Assembly: GCF_042685365.1 (NCBI RefSeq)
Contig: NZ_JBHUMY010000007.1
Span: 303,381-367,380 of the forward strand
Reading direction: 5' to 3'
Source of the DNA: Paenibacillus_AP thailandensis
GTDB lineage: Bacteria; Bacillota; Bacilli; Paenibacillales; Paenibacillaceae
Length of the DNA stretch: 64,000 nt
Below are positions 16,102 to 24,155 of the stretch, piece by piece. The first letter of the stretch is position 1. Each line of letters begins with the position of its first letter. The notes beneath the pieces are model-generated. The model searched no databases, was not told the origin of the DNA, and saw nothing but the letters and a program-made list of their open reading frames with translations. A program made the translations under genes and the position numbers.

Positions 16102-17463
16102 TTATTCGTCCAGAACCTTCTGGACCGCAGCCTCCAATCGATCCATCGCTTCCGCCGGCGTCATCTTGTTCGCCCATACTTCATTCAGCAGCTTGAAGGA
16201 AGCGTTGTCGCGGATTTGCCAGTTCTTCGTGGAAGGCTTGTTGAACTTGACCGTGCTTGCGACTGCGGCATAATCGCTGCGGTACGGGAGATCCTTGAAC
16301 TCTTGCTTCTCCAGCACGGAAGGCTTCGATGGAATATGCCCCGCCTTCGCCCATACTTGGCCGTTCTCCGCAATCCAATCCGCGAAAATCATCGCCGCTT
16401 TGCGCTTTGCGGGATCTTCGTTTTTCGTGACGGGCAGGATGATCGTATGGGAGTCGCCCCATGTCGCTTCCTGACCGTAAAATTTCGGAATCGGCATCGC
16501 GCCGAATTCAAGCCCTTTGGTCGATTCCCAAGTTCCCGTCGCCCACACCCCGGTCATCATAATCGCCGCCGTCCCGCTCTGGAAGTTTTTGTAGAAGTCG
16601 GGGTCGTTTTTCTTGATGTACCCGTTCGTGTACAGCTTCTGGATATAATCCGCCGCTTGAGCGCCTTTTTCTTTGTCGATAGCCGCGGTTTGCAGATCGT
16701 CGGAGATGATGTCGTTGCCGCCTAATTGAGAATACAGCGCCCACCATAACCGGTAAGGATCGTCGTTGGAGTTGGATAAGGCGAAAGGGGTGACTTTGGC
16801 CGGAAGCTTCTCTTTCAGCGCAGCGAGGAATTGCACGAAGCCGTCGGCGGACTGTTCAAGTACCGGCTTGCCGTCCTCTCCCAGCAATCCGGCATCCCTA
16901 AGCAGCTTTTTGTTGTAGAACATGATGAACGGATGAGTATCGATCGGCACCGCATAATGCTTGTCGTCCACGACGGTTGCATTCAACAGGTTCTGGTTAT
17001 ACGAGCTCCAGTCCACGCCCGCCGCTTCGGCGGCATCGTCAAGCTCGGTTACGACGCCTTGGTCGATGAGGTCGGGCAAACGGGACGTATGGGAAATGCC
17101 GATATCCGGACCGCTCCCGCTTCCGACTGCGGTAATTAATTTGGTGTAATATTCGCCCCAGACCAGCTTCGTGTTTTTCACTTGAATGTCCGGGTGGGTT
17201 TTGTTGAATTCATCGATAAGCGCCTGCATGTTGTTGCCGTCGCCCCCGTCAAACAAGGTCCAGAAGCTCAGGTTCACCTTCTCCCCGCCGCTGTCCGCCG
17301 TATTCCCGGAAGCTTGGTCCTCCGAGCCTGGCGATGCGTTATTGCCGCCGCTATTGCCGGCGTCGTTGGCGCCGGTATTCGCGCTGCTTCCGCAAGCGCT
17401 CAGCATCATCGAGACGGAAAGCAGCAACGACAAAACAACTAAACCGATCCTTCCTTTATGCAC
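16102..17463 (-). CDS. Extracellular sugar-binding lipoprotein of an ABC importer
   Basis: A 453-residue solute-binding protein (family 1, MalE/MsmE type). The signal peptide ends in the lipobox LSAC, so Cys24 should be lipidated and anchor the protein to the outer membrane leaflet. A Gly/Asn/Ser-rich linker precedes the two-lobed domain (NLSFWTLFDGGDGNNMQALI, then DEFNKTHPDI). The start is GTG, 5 bases after GGGGGAGG; the frame upstream lacks a signal. First gene of the operon with two permeases, GH2 and GH43. Confidence 0.92.
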   Translation of the reverse strand: MHKGRIGLVVLSLLLSVSMMLSACGSSANTGANDAGNSGGNNASPGSEDQASGNTADSGGEKVNLSFWTLFDGGDGNNMQALIDEFNKTHPDIQVKNTKLVWGEYYTKLITAVGSGSGPDIGISHTSRLPDLIDQGVVTELDDAAEAAGVDWSSYNQNLLNATVVDDKHYAVPIDTHPFIMFYNKKLLRDAGLLGEDGKPVLEQSADGFVQFLAALKEKLPAKVTPFALSNSNDDPYRLWWALYSQLGGNDIISDDLQTAAIDKEKGAQAADYIQKLYTNGYIKKNDPDFYKNFQSGTAAIMMTGVWATGTWESTKGLEFGAMPIPKFYGQEATWGDSHTIILPVTKNEDPAKRKAAMIFADWIAENGQVWAKAGHIPSKPSVLEKQEFKDLPYRSDYAAVASTVKFNKPSTKNWQIRDNASFKLLNEVWANKMTPAEAMDRLEAAVQKVLDE

Positions 17464-17548
17464 AACTTCCTCCCCCTTTAAATAAAAATAGGCAGGATAC
17501 AAAAACATGTAATTTGTTTTATTACAATATTCTTGTATCTATGGCCAT

Positions 17549-17603
17549 AGTATACGTTCTACCTGAAGCGATTGTCAACGCTTTCATATCATATTTTTGT
17601 AAT
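17549..17603 (-). promoter_or_regulatory. Promoter of the sugar operon with upstream motif
   Basis: TTGACA (17573-17578) and TATACT (17549-17554) are 18 bases apart on the minus strand. Upstream of the -35 lies ATATTTTTGTAAT (17591-17603, plus-strand reading), which also occurs in front of the regulator gene at 18675-18687. Confidence 0.7.
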
Positions 17604-17620
17604 TAAACAAAAGAGAAGGA

Positions 17621-17650
17621 CCTTTGATACAATGTCTTTGTAATCAAAGG
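17621..17650 (-). terminator. Terminator of the ArsR-type regulator gene
   Basis: CCTTTGATTACAA pairs with TTGTATCAAAGG with one bulge over a 5-base loop; on the minus strand a TTCTCTTTTG tract follows. It isolates the regulator gene from the sugar operon. Confidence 0.75.
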
Positions 17651-17663
17651 CCCTTTTCCCCGT

Positions 17664-18605
17664 TTAGTCCAGCATATAATGGACTTTCATCATAATCTCC
17701 TGCTCGTAATCGCCGAACTGGCGGCCGAACAGATTGACCCCGCCCTGATACACGGCATCGGGCTTCACGCCGACTCGGAGCCGTACATTGGGTCGCTGCA
17801 TCAGCATCAGATCGTTTAAGGTGACGTCCGATATTTTCTCCATATCCAGCGTCGTTCGCTGCTTGTCGATTCTCCATGTCTTCAGTAAACCGTATTGCGT
17901 CGACCAGTCGCTCCACCAGGACGGATTCAGCTTGCCCCGCCGATCCCCGAAATCCCCGGGACAAGTCCACGTGCCGATTTCCACGCCGTTGATCCAGACG
18001 GAGATGTCCGACGGCCAGTTAGGGTCGGAATTCGGCGCTTCGGAGCACATCTCAAGCGACAGCTCCAGCGATTCGATCCGCGCCCCGGGCGGAAGCTCGA
18101 GCGGCAGCAAATATTCCAAATACCCTTTGCGGAACCAGATGATCTGGGCTCCGATGCGCTTCGGGTGATAGAAGCTGGCCGGTTCGTCCTCCCGTATGAT
18201 CATCCCGTCGGCATTGGCCATGCCGCAAGTCGGATGAACCTCGCAGTCGCTGTAATGTCCGATGGGCATCTCCACTTCGTAGACGTGGAGCGCTCCTTTC
18301 GGTCCCGCTTTTTTGGAGTTGAAGGCGATATGAATATCGTCATAGTTCCGGCTGCATACCTTCATCGCTCCGCGGGAAGCGGGAACAAGCTCCGTATTGA
18401 TCAGCTTGGCCGCCTCCAATATCTTTACGTTGTTCGCCACCGTTGAAACCGGCAAATTCAGAGCCTCCGAAATTTCCACCACATTCAAATTCCGATCGAT
18501 CAACAACCGGAGAATATCGACTCTGGAGCGGGTAGATAACGCATGCGCCACTGTCACTAACTTCTCGGGCTCGTCAAAGCTCAATTCCAGCACGTTCCTC
18601 GCCAC
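17664..18605 (-). CDS. ArsR-type HTH regulator with large C-terminal domain, linked to glycosidase operon
   Basis: A 313-residue protein. Residues 15-95 form an ArsR-like winged helix (ALSTRSRVDILRLLIDRN; ISEALNLPVSTVANNVKILE). The remaining ~215 residues form a beta-rich domain with PLELPPGARIESLELSLEMC, DISVWINGVEIGTWTCPGDF and many aromatics, which suggests a carbohydrate or ligand-binding sandwich. No metal-binding motif is seen. Its own terminator and promoter make it a separate unit, upstream of and in the same direction as the sugar operon. A 13-bp motif shared by both promoters is a candidate binding site. The start is given as GTG at 18605; a GTG four codons later is also possible. 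Confidence 0.75.
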   Translation of the reverse strand: MARNVLELSFDEPEKLVTVAHALSTRSRVDILRLLIDRNLNVVEISEALNLPVSTVANNVKILEAAKLINTELVPASRGAMKVCSRNYDDIHIAFNSKKAGPKGALHVYEVEMPIGHYSDCEVHPTCGMANADGMIIREDEPASFYHPKRIGAQIIWFRKGYLEYLLPLELPPGARIESLELSLEMCSEAPNSDPNWPSDISVWINGVEIGTWTCPGDFGDRRGKLNPSWWSDWSTQYGLLKTWRIDKQRTTLDMEKISDVTLNDLMLMQRPNVRLRVGVKPDAVYQGGVNLFGRQFGDYEQEIMMKVHYMLD

Positions 18606-18646
18606 TTTCCGATAGATTTGCTATTCTGATCCGCTTTCTTACAATG

Positions 18647-18687
18647 ATACTACTTCTTTATTTTCATTAAATCAATATTTTTGTAAT
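18647..18687 (-). promoter_or_regulatory. Promoter of the ArsR-type regulator gene with shared motif
   Basis: TTGATT (18670-18675) and TAGTAT (18647-18652) are 17 bases apart. The motif ATATTTTTGTAAT (18675-18687) directly abuts the -35 box and repeats the one in front of the sugar operon. Confidence 0.6.
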
Positions 18688-18750
18688 AATCTATAATATA
18701 GGTAATAAACATCGCTTCCAAAACTTCATATCAAATTAACAATTCACCCA

Positions 18751-18779
18751 TTGAGGAAGCGGTTCACCCCTATCATAAT
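18751..18779 (+). promoter_or_regulatory. Putative chrA promoter
   Basis: TTGAGG and CATAAT are 17 bases apart, 43 bases before the chosen chrA start. Confidence 0.45.
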
Positions 18780-18821
18780 GGACTATATGCCGGTTATTTG
18801 GATAAGGAGTGTTCATTAACG

Positions 18822-20033
18822 ATGGAAGCGAATCAAGCGGCTGCGGGTCGTCGGCCAAAAGGCAAACTGCAGCAGCTATTGGAAGTGTTAGGGGTATCGA
18901 CCAAGCTGGGACTGACTTCGTTCGGCGGACCGGTCGCCCATCTCGGCTATTTTCACGACGAATACATACGCCGCCGGAAATGGATGGACGAGCGCAGCTA
19001 CGCCGATCTGGTGGCGCTATGCCAGTTCCTTCCCGGACCGGCCAGCAGCCAGGTCGGCATCGGAATCGGCGTCATCCGCGCCGGATTGCTGGGCGGCCTG
19101 GTCGCTTGGCTGGGCTTCACTCTGCCTTCGGTTGCAGCTTTGATTCTGTTTGCCTCCCTGATACAAGGCTTTGACATTGCCGGGGCGGGATGGATACACG
19201 GACTTAAAATCGTGGCCGTAGCGATTGTCGCTCATGCCATCCTTGGCATGGGACAAAAACTGGCGCCCGACCGGAACCGGGCGACCGTCGCCATTATGGC
19301 GGCATCCGTCTCGCTGTTATGGCAGACGGCGTTCAGCCAAGTGCTGCTGATCATCTTGTCGGGATGCGTCGGGCTATGGATGTATCGCAAAACGGCCGTT
19401 CCGGAAGCGCCCGACCTGCCGGTGCCGGTGAGCCGCAGTGTTGCCGTCGCTTGTCTCGTGTTGTTTTTCGGATTATTGATCGCGCTTCCTCTTGTTCGGC
19501 CGTTTGTCGCCGGCGGCTGGCTGCCGTTATTCGACAGCTTTTACCGTGCGGGCTCTCTTGTCTTTGGAGGAGGACATGTCGTGCTCCCTTTGCTCGAAAG
19601 GGAAGTCGTGCCGACCGGATGGGTCGGCAGCGAGGAGTTCCTCGCCGGCTACGGCGCCGCTCAAGCCGTGCCCGGGCCTTTATTCACCTTCGCCGCCTAC
19701 TTGGGGGCCGTGGCGAACGGCATTTCCGGCGCGTTAATCGCGACCGCGGCTATTTTTCTGCCGGCGTTCCTGTTAATCCTCGGAGCTCTGCCGTTCTGGA
19801 ATTCCTTGCGGAGAAGCCCGAAAGTACAGGGCGCGTTGATCGGCATCAATGCGGCGGTTGTGGGCATCCTGCTTGCCGCGCTCTATGACCCGCTGTGGAC
19901 TGCCGCGATATTGGCGCCGGCCGATTTTGTACTGGCGGCCATCTTGTTCGGCATGCTGGTCTTCTGGAAACTGCCGCCATGGGTCGTTGTCCTGGCCGGT
20001 GCGGCGGGCGGGATGGTTATTGGGATGTTTTAA
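18822..20033 (+). CDS. chrA: Chromate transporter, long-form ChrA
   Basis: A 403-residue membrane protein made of two fused CHR domains. The first has TSFGGPVAHLGYFHDEYI and LPGPASSQVGIGIG; the second repeats the theme as LVFGGGHVVLPLLEREVV and AVPGPLFTFAAYLG. This is the bidomain form that exports chromate by proton symport. The ATG at 18822 has AAGGAG 12 bases upstream, a somewhat long spacing. It is divergent from the ArsR-type regulator and convergent with a small gene of the dead arsA-like locus, with only 4 bp between stops. Confidence 0.88.
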   Translation: MEANQAAAGRRPKGKLQQLLEVLGVSTKLGLTSFGGPVAHLGYFHDEYIRRRKWMDERSYADLVALCQFLPGPASSQVGIGIGVIRAGLLGGLVAWLGFTLPSVAALILFASLIQGFDIAGAGWIHGLKIVAVAIVAHAILGMGQKLAPDRNRATVAIMAASVSLLWQTAFSQVLLIILSGCVGLWMYRKTAVPEAPDLPVPVSRSVAVACLVLFFGLLIALPLVRPFVAGGWLPLFDSFYRAGSLVFGGGHVVLPLLEREVVPTGWVGSEEFLAGYGAAQAVPGPLFTFAAYLGAVANGISGALIATAAIFLPAFLLILGALPFWNSLRRSPKVQGALIGINAAVVGILLAALYDPLWTAAILAPADFVLAAILFGMLVFWKLPPWVVVLAGAAGGMVIGMF

Positions 20034-20037
20034 AACG

Positions 20038-20256
20038 CTACTCTTTCGAAATATCGATTCTGCGAGCAGCAGGGGCGTCCTTTTCCTCCTCCAGCGTACC
20101 GATCACGCTGTCGATCACCGCTCGCGAAGCGAGCAGACACTCCTTGGCAGCGTTTCTGAAATGCCGCTCGGGTTGATGCCGCTCCAGATTTTCTAATAAA
20201 CGCTCCAATCGAATCAGATGTCCCGTCACTCGTTCCTTTCCAAACCCGGCGCTCAT
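20038..20256 (-). CDS. Small protein downstream of the ArsA-like pseudogene
   Basis: A 72-residue acidic/basic helical protein (LIRLERLLENLERH; CLLASRAVIDSVIGTLEEEK) of no known family. Its ATG overlaps the stop of the upstream ArsA-type reading frame as ATGA, so it was translated coupled to that ATPase. The coupling argues for a real partner gene, now downstream of a dead ATPase. Confidence 0.55.
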   Translation of the reverse strand: MSAGFGKERVTGHLIRLERLLENLERHQPERHFRNAAKECLLASRAVIDSVIGTLEEEKDAPAARRIDISKE

Positions 20257-21188
20257 TGATCTCCAGCCTTTCCTTGTATAGTCGTTTCCCGTTTGCCGAA
20301 ACGGATGACAAGCCGGTCCTTCGCATACCTCGCGCCTACAACTTCGCGGCCCGTCAACGATCTAGGCAAAATAACCTTGCGTTTATAGGCGCCGGCATCT
20401 ACCGTCAATTCGTCGCCTGTCTGCGTTAAGTTGAGATCGTTCTTATCGGCAAACGGAATGATTAACTCCAGCAGCATGTCGCCTTTCTCCTCGCGGATCG
20501 CCCCCGTTCGGCCGCTGTACAACATTGCGGAAGGATCCCGGTCTATAAAGACGATATCCGCCAATTCTTGAAGTATGGGGAGTCCGATTATTTCCTTCTG
20601 CATCATAGGTGCTTTCAGAATCGGAATCGGCTGGAAGTTCGATACGATTTCTTCTTCGTATTTCTTCTGAATGTCCCGCCAATAGGCGAAAAATCCTTCG
20701 CCGGCCTCATCCGGCAGCACCCGGTTAACGATGACCGCATCCGTGTTGAACCCGAACAAATTCAAATACGTAAACGAGCGTTTCGCTTCGGCAAGCACCA
20801 TCTTCTCGGGATTCAGCACAATCCGTACCGACGTAATTTCCGGATCCAGAACGATCCGCTGCATTTCCTCCAAGCCGCGTGCAAATCGTTCGATGCTGTC
20901 CAGCACGTCGTTCGAAGGAAGCTCTATATCGTTCACGAGCTTGGCGACCGGCCGTACGAGCTTGATCAGCCTGCGTTCGGTCGGGAATATTTTCTCCAGC
21001 CATCAATTCAGTACGTTCGGATAACTGAGCAGCCGCAGCGTTTCACCGGTCGGGGCGCAATCGACCACCAATGCGTCATATTGTCCGCTTTCCGCATGTT
21101 CCTTGATTTTCAGCAAGCTGAACAGCTCCTCCATCCCCGGAAATACGAGCGTTTCTTCCGTCGCGACATTGGATAACCGGTCACTCCT
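20253..21188 (-). pseudogene. Truncated and stop-interrupted ArsA/GET3-type ATPase gene
   Basis: The minus strand reads RLSNVATEETLVFPGMEELF, then DALVVDCAPTGETLRLLSYP, NVLN, then TGA, and continues in the same frame with WLEKIFPTERRLIKLVRPVA down to a normal ArsA-family end with the small C-terminal beta domain (VDAGAYKRKVILPRSL). The TGA replaces what should be the first Trp of a WW pair, a TGG to TGA change. Upstream, the first ~110 residues including the P-loop are absent. A 227-residue frame from 20936 could still be translated but lacks ATP-binding parts. Family members are anion-pump or tail-anchored-protein ATPases. Confidence 0.8.
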
Positions 21189-21191
21189 TTA

Positions 21192-21409
21192 AGTACGATT
21201 TCGTAATAATAGGTTTGCGAACATTTTAATACGACTTCGTAATAATTTCAATACCTTATCGGTTAAGTCATGAACGATTGTGCATCTTGGCATCGCAGCC
21301 TTGGATATCACATGATGTCGGGCGTTAAGACTGGGGGCAAAATTCATCATTGACACCGCTCCGTACTCAATGTTACATTGAACCCGTGCAATTACTACGA
21401 AATCGTATT
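21192..21409. repeat. Three copies of a TACGAYTTCGTA palindrome
   Basis: AGTACGATTTCGTAATAAT (21192-21210) and AATACGACTTCGTAATAAT (21228-21246) are direct copies 36 bp apart; a third, inverted, copy covers 21391-21409. They look like operators of a TetR- or MerR-like regulator that is not encoded nearby. Confidence 0.6.
21350..21379 (+). promoter_or_regulatory. Putative promoter of the small membrane protein gene
   Basis: TTGACA (21350-21355) and TACATT (21374-21379) with an 18-base spacer, just upstream of the third palindrome copy. Confidence 0.45.
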
Positions 21410-21463
21410 AAAAGAAACATGAACGGTCTGACGATCCTTTGCATTCATTGGAGGTGTCCGATT

Positions 21464-21856
21464 ATGGACTGGAATGGGATTGCGTTGACGGCAGCCGGGG
21501 CCATCGGCGGCGGCACGGCGGTGATTCACGGCATTCTGATGCAGCGGCTGATGATCAGGCCGATCGAAGCGGCTTTCGCTTCGAATGGGCGGATGTCCGC
21601 CCCGATGCGAAAGCTCGTGTCGTGGCTTCTGCATTTCACTACGTTCAACTGGTTACTTAGCGGACTCGCCTTGATCGCCGCTGCAATCTGGTTCGAGCAG
21701 GATGTAAGGCTGGCGATCGGCCTGCTTGCCGGCGGCTCTTTCATGTATGGGGCGGTCATCACGCTTTGGATCATGCGCCGGCTTCATCCCGGTTGGATCT
21801 TGATGGCCATTGCGTGCATTCTGATCGTCTTGGGACTCATCCCCGGAGCTTCATAA
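21464..21856 (+). CDS. Small membrane protein of unknown function
   Basis: A 130-residue protein with about four hydrophobic helices (7-25, 50-72, 78-100, 105-127) and a short basic loop after the first. I do not recognise a family beyond its membrane nature. The ATG is fixed by a GGAGGTG site 7 bases upstream. A palindrome that also occurs twice near the dead ATPase gene lies between its putative promoter and start, so it is probably repressor-controlled. Confidence 0.7.
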   Translation: MDWNGIALTAAGAIGGGTAVIHGILMQRLMIRPIEAAFASNGRMSAPMRKLVSWLLHFTTFNWLLSGLALIAAAIWFEQDVRLAIGLLAGGSFMYGAVITLWIMRRLHPGWILMAIACILIVLGLIPGAS

Positions 21857-21880
21857 TTAACCGTAAAGAAAAAAGAAAGA

Positions 21881-21896
21881 GGTCCCCAGAGGGACC
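21881..21896 (-). terminator. Terminator of the SDR gene
   Basis: GGTCCC pairs with GGGACC over a 4-base loop; on the minus strand it is followed by TCTTTCTTTTTTCTTT. Confidence 0.75.
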
Positions 21897-21905
21897 AAAT
21901 AGAGG

Positions 21906-22712
21906 TTAAAAAATAGTCGGTACCATTCCTCCATCCATACGGATGGGAGAGCCTTTAAAGGCGGATGCATACGGACTGCACAAGAAGGCAGCCAGTCTGC
22001 CTATTTCAACAGGCCTGATGAAACGCTGTATCTCCGATTGAGGCAGCATTGTCGCCATAAACTTCTTCTCTTTTTCCGAAAAAGTCAGATTTTCATCGTT
22101 GTACATCCCGTCAATGATTTGATGCACGTTTTCGGAAAGCGTCGGTCCCGGCATGATCGTATTGACAGTCACTTCCGTTCCTCTTGTTAATTTCGATAAG
22201 CTTTTCGCCAACGATAACAGCATGGACTTGGTCATACAATACTGGGGCATTTGTCCCGAAGGCATAACGGCTTCTTCGCTCGCAATAAAGATCATGCGGC
22301 CATCATTGTTTTTCAGCATTTTAGGCAAATAAAATTTGCATAACCCGTTTGCGGCAAGAACATTAGTACGGAAATATTTCTCCCATACTGCATCGTCAAC
22401 ATCCTCATATTGCATAATCTCATATATCCCCATGTTGTTAACTAGAATATCAATATTCGGGTATTGTTCAAATAAAGCTTCTCTTTGCCCAATATCCACA
22501 ATATCCGCTGCAGCGTTTTGGGGAGAGGTAGCCGGGAAAGCCGACTTCAATTCGTTTACGGTTCGTTCTACCTCTTCATTATTCCGTCCGTTAATGAGTA
22601 CATTTACGCCTTCTTTGGCAAGCTCAATGGCAATAGCCTTTCCGATCCCTTTCGTCGATCCTGTCACTAAAGCCGTTTTATTGATTAATCCCATATCCAT
22701 AATCGAATGCAT
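21906..22712 (-). CDS. Short-chain dehydrogenase/reductase
   Basis: A 268-residue Rossmann-fold oxidoreductase. It shows the cofactor loop TGSTKGIG, NNMG in place of the usual NNAG, the catalytic serine in IASEEAV, and the YCMTK active-site Tyr/Lys pair, and ends with the PIRMDGGMVPTIF tail typical of classical SDRs. The Arg in NGRNNEE after strand 2 suggests NADP(H). Substrate is unknown. The start may be the ATG at 22712 or one of two ATGs 4-6 codons later. It lies downstream of, and may be activated by, the AraC-type gene. Confidence 0.88.
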   Translation of the reverse strand: MHSIMDMGLINKTALVTGSTKGIGKAIAIELAKEGVNVLINGRNNEEVERTVNELKSAFPATSPQNAAADIVDIGQREALFEQYPNIDILVNNMGIYEIMQYEDVDDAVWEKYFRTNVLAANGLCKFYLPKMLKNNDGRMIFIASEEAVMPSGQMPQYCMTKSMLLSLAKSLSKLTRGTEVTVNTIMPGPTLSENVHQIIDGMYNDENLTFSEKEKKFMATMLPQSEIQRFIRPVEIGRLAAFLCSPYASAFKGSPIRMDGGMVPTIF

Positions 22713-22836
22713 GTCTCCTTTATACGTTCCGGATAGGGATTATATTATCTTGTCTGGATTGCCCGGTAACTAGCCTATTGCGCCAAAGTTCTTGTTTATC
22801 ACGCCAAAAATAAACTCCCTAAAGCAAATACCAGCT

Positions 22837-23856
22837 TCATTCCGATATCGATGTGCCCGAATGTGCCGTACGCCAATTGGAAGGAGTATCGCCCTCCCAA
22901 AGACGGAAGGCGCGATAGAACGAGTTCTGGTCTTCATAGCCCAGCAAGTAAGCCACTTCTTTAATTTCAAGCGAGGGGTCTGCCAAATAGTGCCGTGCCT
23001 GCTCATGTCTGGCTTGTGTCAACAGCTGCTTGAAGCTCGTGTTTTCGTCCGCAAGCCGGCGCTGCAAAGTACGATCGCTCATTCCAAGCTTCATCGCGAC
23101 AGCTTGAACGTCGAGGCGTCCCCCTGTGAGACTGCGTTTCATAATCCATTTGACCGTATCTGAAACGGAGCGGCCGCGCTGCCGTTCATTGAGCGATCGA
23201 TCCAGTACGGGAGTCAGAATCTCCAGCAGCTCTTCATTGTACGAGACAAAGGGGCGGTCCAGATCTTTTCGATCCAGCGTCAACCGGTTACCTTGTGCCC
23301 CAATCCGGATACGGCAGCCGAAGTAAGCTTCAAGCGCCTGCACATCGCCCATAGGATGCGTAAATTCGACGAGACGCGCCTTCAAGGGCTGCCCCGTTCC
23401 CCGGCGCCCAAGCTCCAGAAGAAATGCCAATGTGATGCCAACCAGCAACGGCGGACCGGATCGCTCGGCAGAGCGCCATTCCAGTTCGATGGTGCAGTCG
23501 TCGCCCTCCTCGGTCATACGTAAGCTTTCAGGGGGGCACAGTTGTTTGTACCGGACCATTCGATTTAGAGCGTCGCGGTAGTCGGGAGCATGGTAGGTCG
23601 CCAAGACGGTCGGCGGGAACTTCGCGGTTTCAAAGACGGTCGCAAGCTTGACGATTCCTTCGGCAATGTCGCCGACGAGATCGGAATAAGCCTGCCAGAT
23701 CGCAAAATAGTCGCCGGTGGTCACGACCGGTTCGGAAATAATGGCGAGCGGCAGCCGCGCTTTGCGAGCGACGTCGTGGGCGGCAATGCCTAATTGACGC
23801 AATCCCTCCCAGAATCCCGGCGGCATTTTAATACGGTCGGAAGCATGCGATTTCAT
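22837..23856 (-). CDS. AraC family transcriptional regulator
   Basis: A 339-residue regulator with the Arabinose_bd-type N-terminal domain (about 20-200) seen in the OruR/ArgR-like AraC subgroup, and a C-terminal double helix-turn-helix (about 240-330: LDVQAVAMKLGMSDRTLQRR; HYLADPSLEIKEVAYLLGYE). It is in the same direction as the SDR gene, 124 bp upstream, with a TATAAT-like box in the gap; the SDR gene is the likely target. Confidence 0.9.
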   Translation of the reverse strand: MKSHASDRIKMPPGFWEGLRQLGIAAHDVARKARLPLAIISEPVVTTGDYFAIWQAYSDLVGDIAEGIVKLATVFETAKFPPTVLATYHAPDYRDALNRMVRYKQLCPPESLRMTEEGDDCTIELEWRSAERSGPPLLVGITLAFLLELGRRGTGQPLKARLVEFTHPMGDVQALEAYFGCRIRIGAQGNRLTLDRKDLDRPFVSYNEELLEILTPVLDRSLNERQRGRSVSDTVKWIMKRSLTGGRLDVQAVAMKLGMSDRTLQRRLADENTSFKQLLTQARHEQARHYLADPSLEIKEVAYLLGYEDQNSFYRAFRLWEGDTPSNWRTAHSGTSISE

Positions 23857-23967
23857 ACGTATGGACTCCTCTAGCTGCTTCTATTTGGCTTATATTGATT
23901 TTAGGATAAGTTCGTTATGATAGCAAAACAGTTATGGATGTTCATAACAGCGGAACAAATAAACAAA

Positions 23968-23985
23968 GGCGCCCTATTGGGCGCC
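23968..23985 (-). terminator. Terminator
   Basis: GGCGCCC pairs with GGGCGCC over a 4-base loop, followed on the minus strand by TTTGTTTATTTG. The stop codon of the broken SRPBCC frame lies within its stem. Confidence 0.8.
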
Positions 23986-24150
23986 AGCGTTATTCTTGGA
24001 ATCTTCCGCGTACCTTTTGAAATTGTCCATAATCGCTTGCCAGCCCGCTTTCTCTGATTCAAAGGGGTTGGTGCTTTCGGCGTCAAAGATTTCAATCCTC
24101 CGAAGCTTGATTCCACTTTGCAATATGATCCGGAGTCGTAATCCGCATTC
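23974..24150 (-). pseudogene. SRPBCC (AHSA1-like) gene with large internal deletion
   Basis: Directly after the sigma-factor stop codon, one frame reads FRMRITTPDHIAKWNQASED then stop, which is the N-terminal part of an SRPBCC protein. A second frame, overlapping the end of the first, reads RRIEIFDAESTNPFESEKAG then WQAIMDNFKRYAEDSKNN, which is the typical C-terminal helix. About 90 middle residues are missing at about 24080. No functional product is expected. It probably once formed an operon with the upstream sigma factor. Confidence 0.65.
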
Positions 24151-24155
24151 GAAAA

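Noticed and set aside
16016..16177. 54-codon N-terminal extension of the MalF-type permease
   Set aside because: It overlaps the solute-binding protein gene and the intercistronic hairpin and is not hydrophobic.
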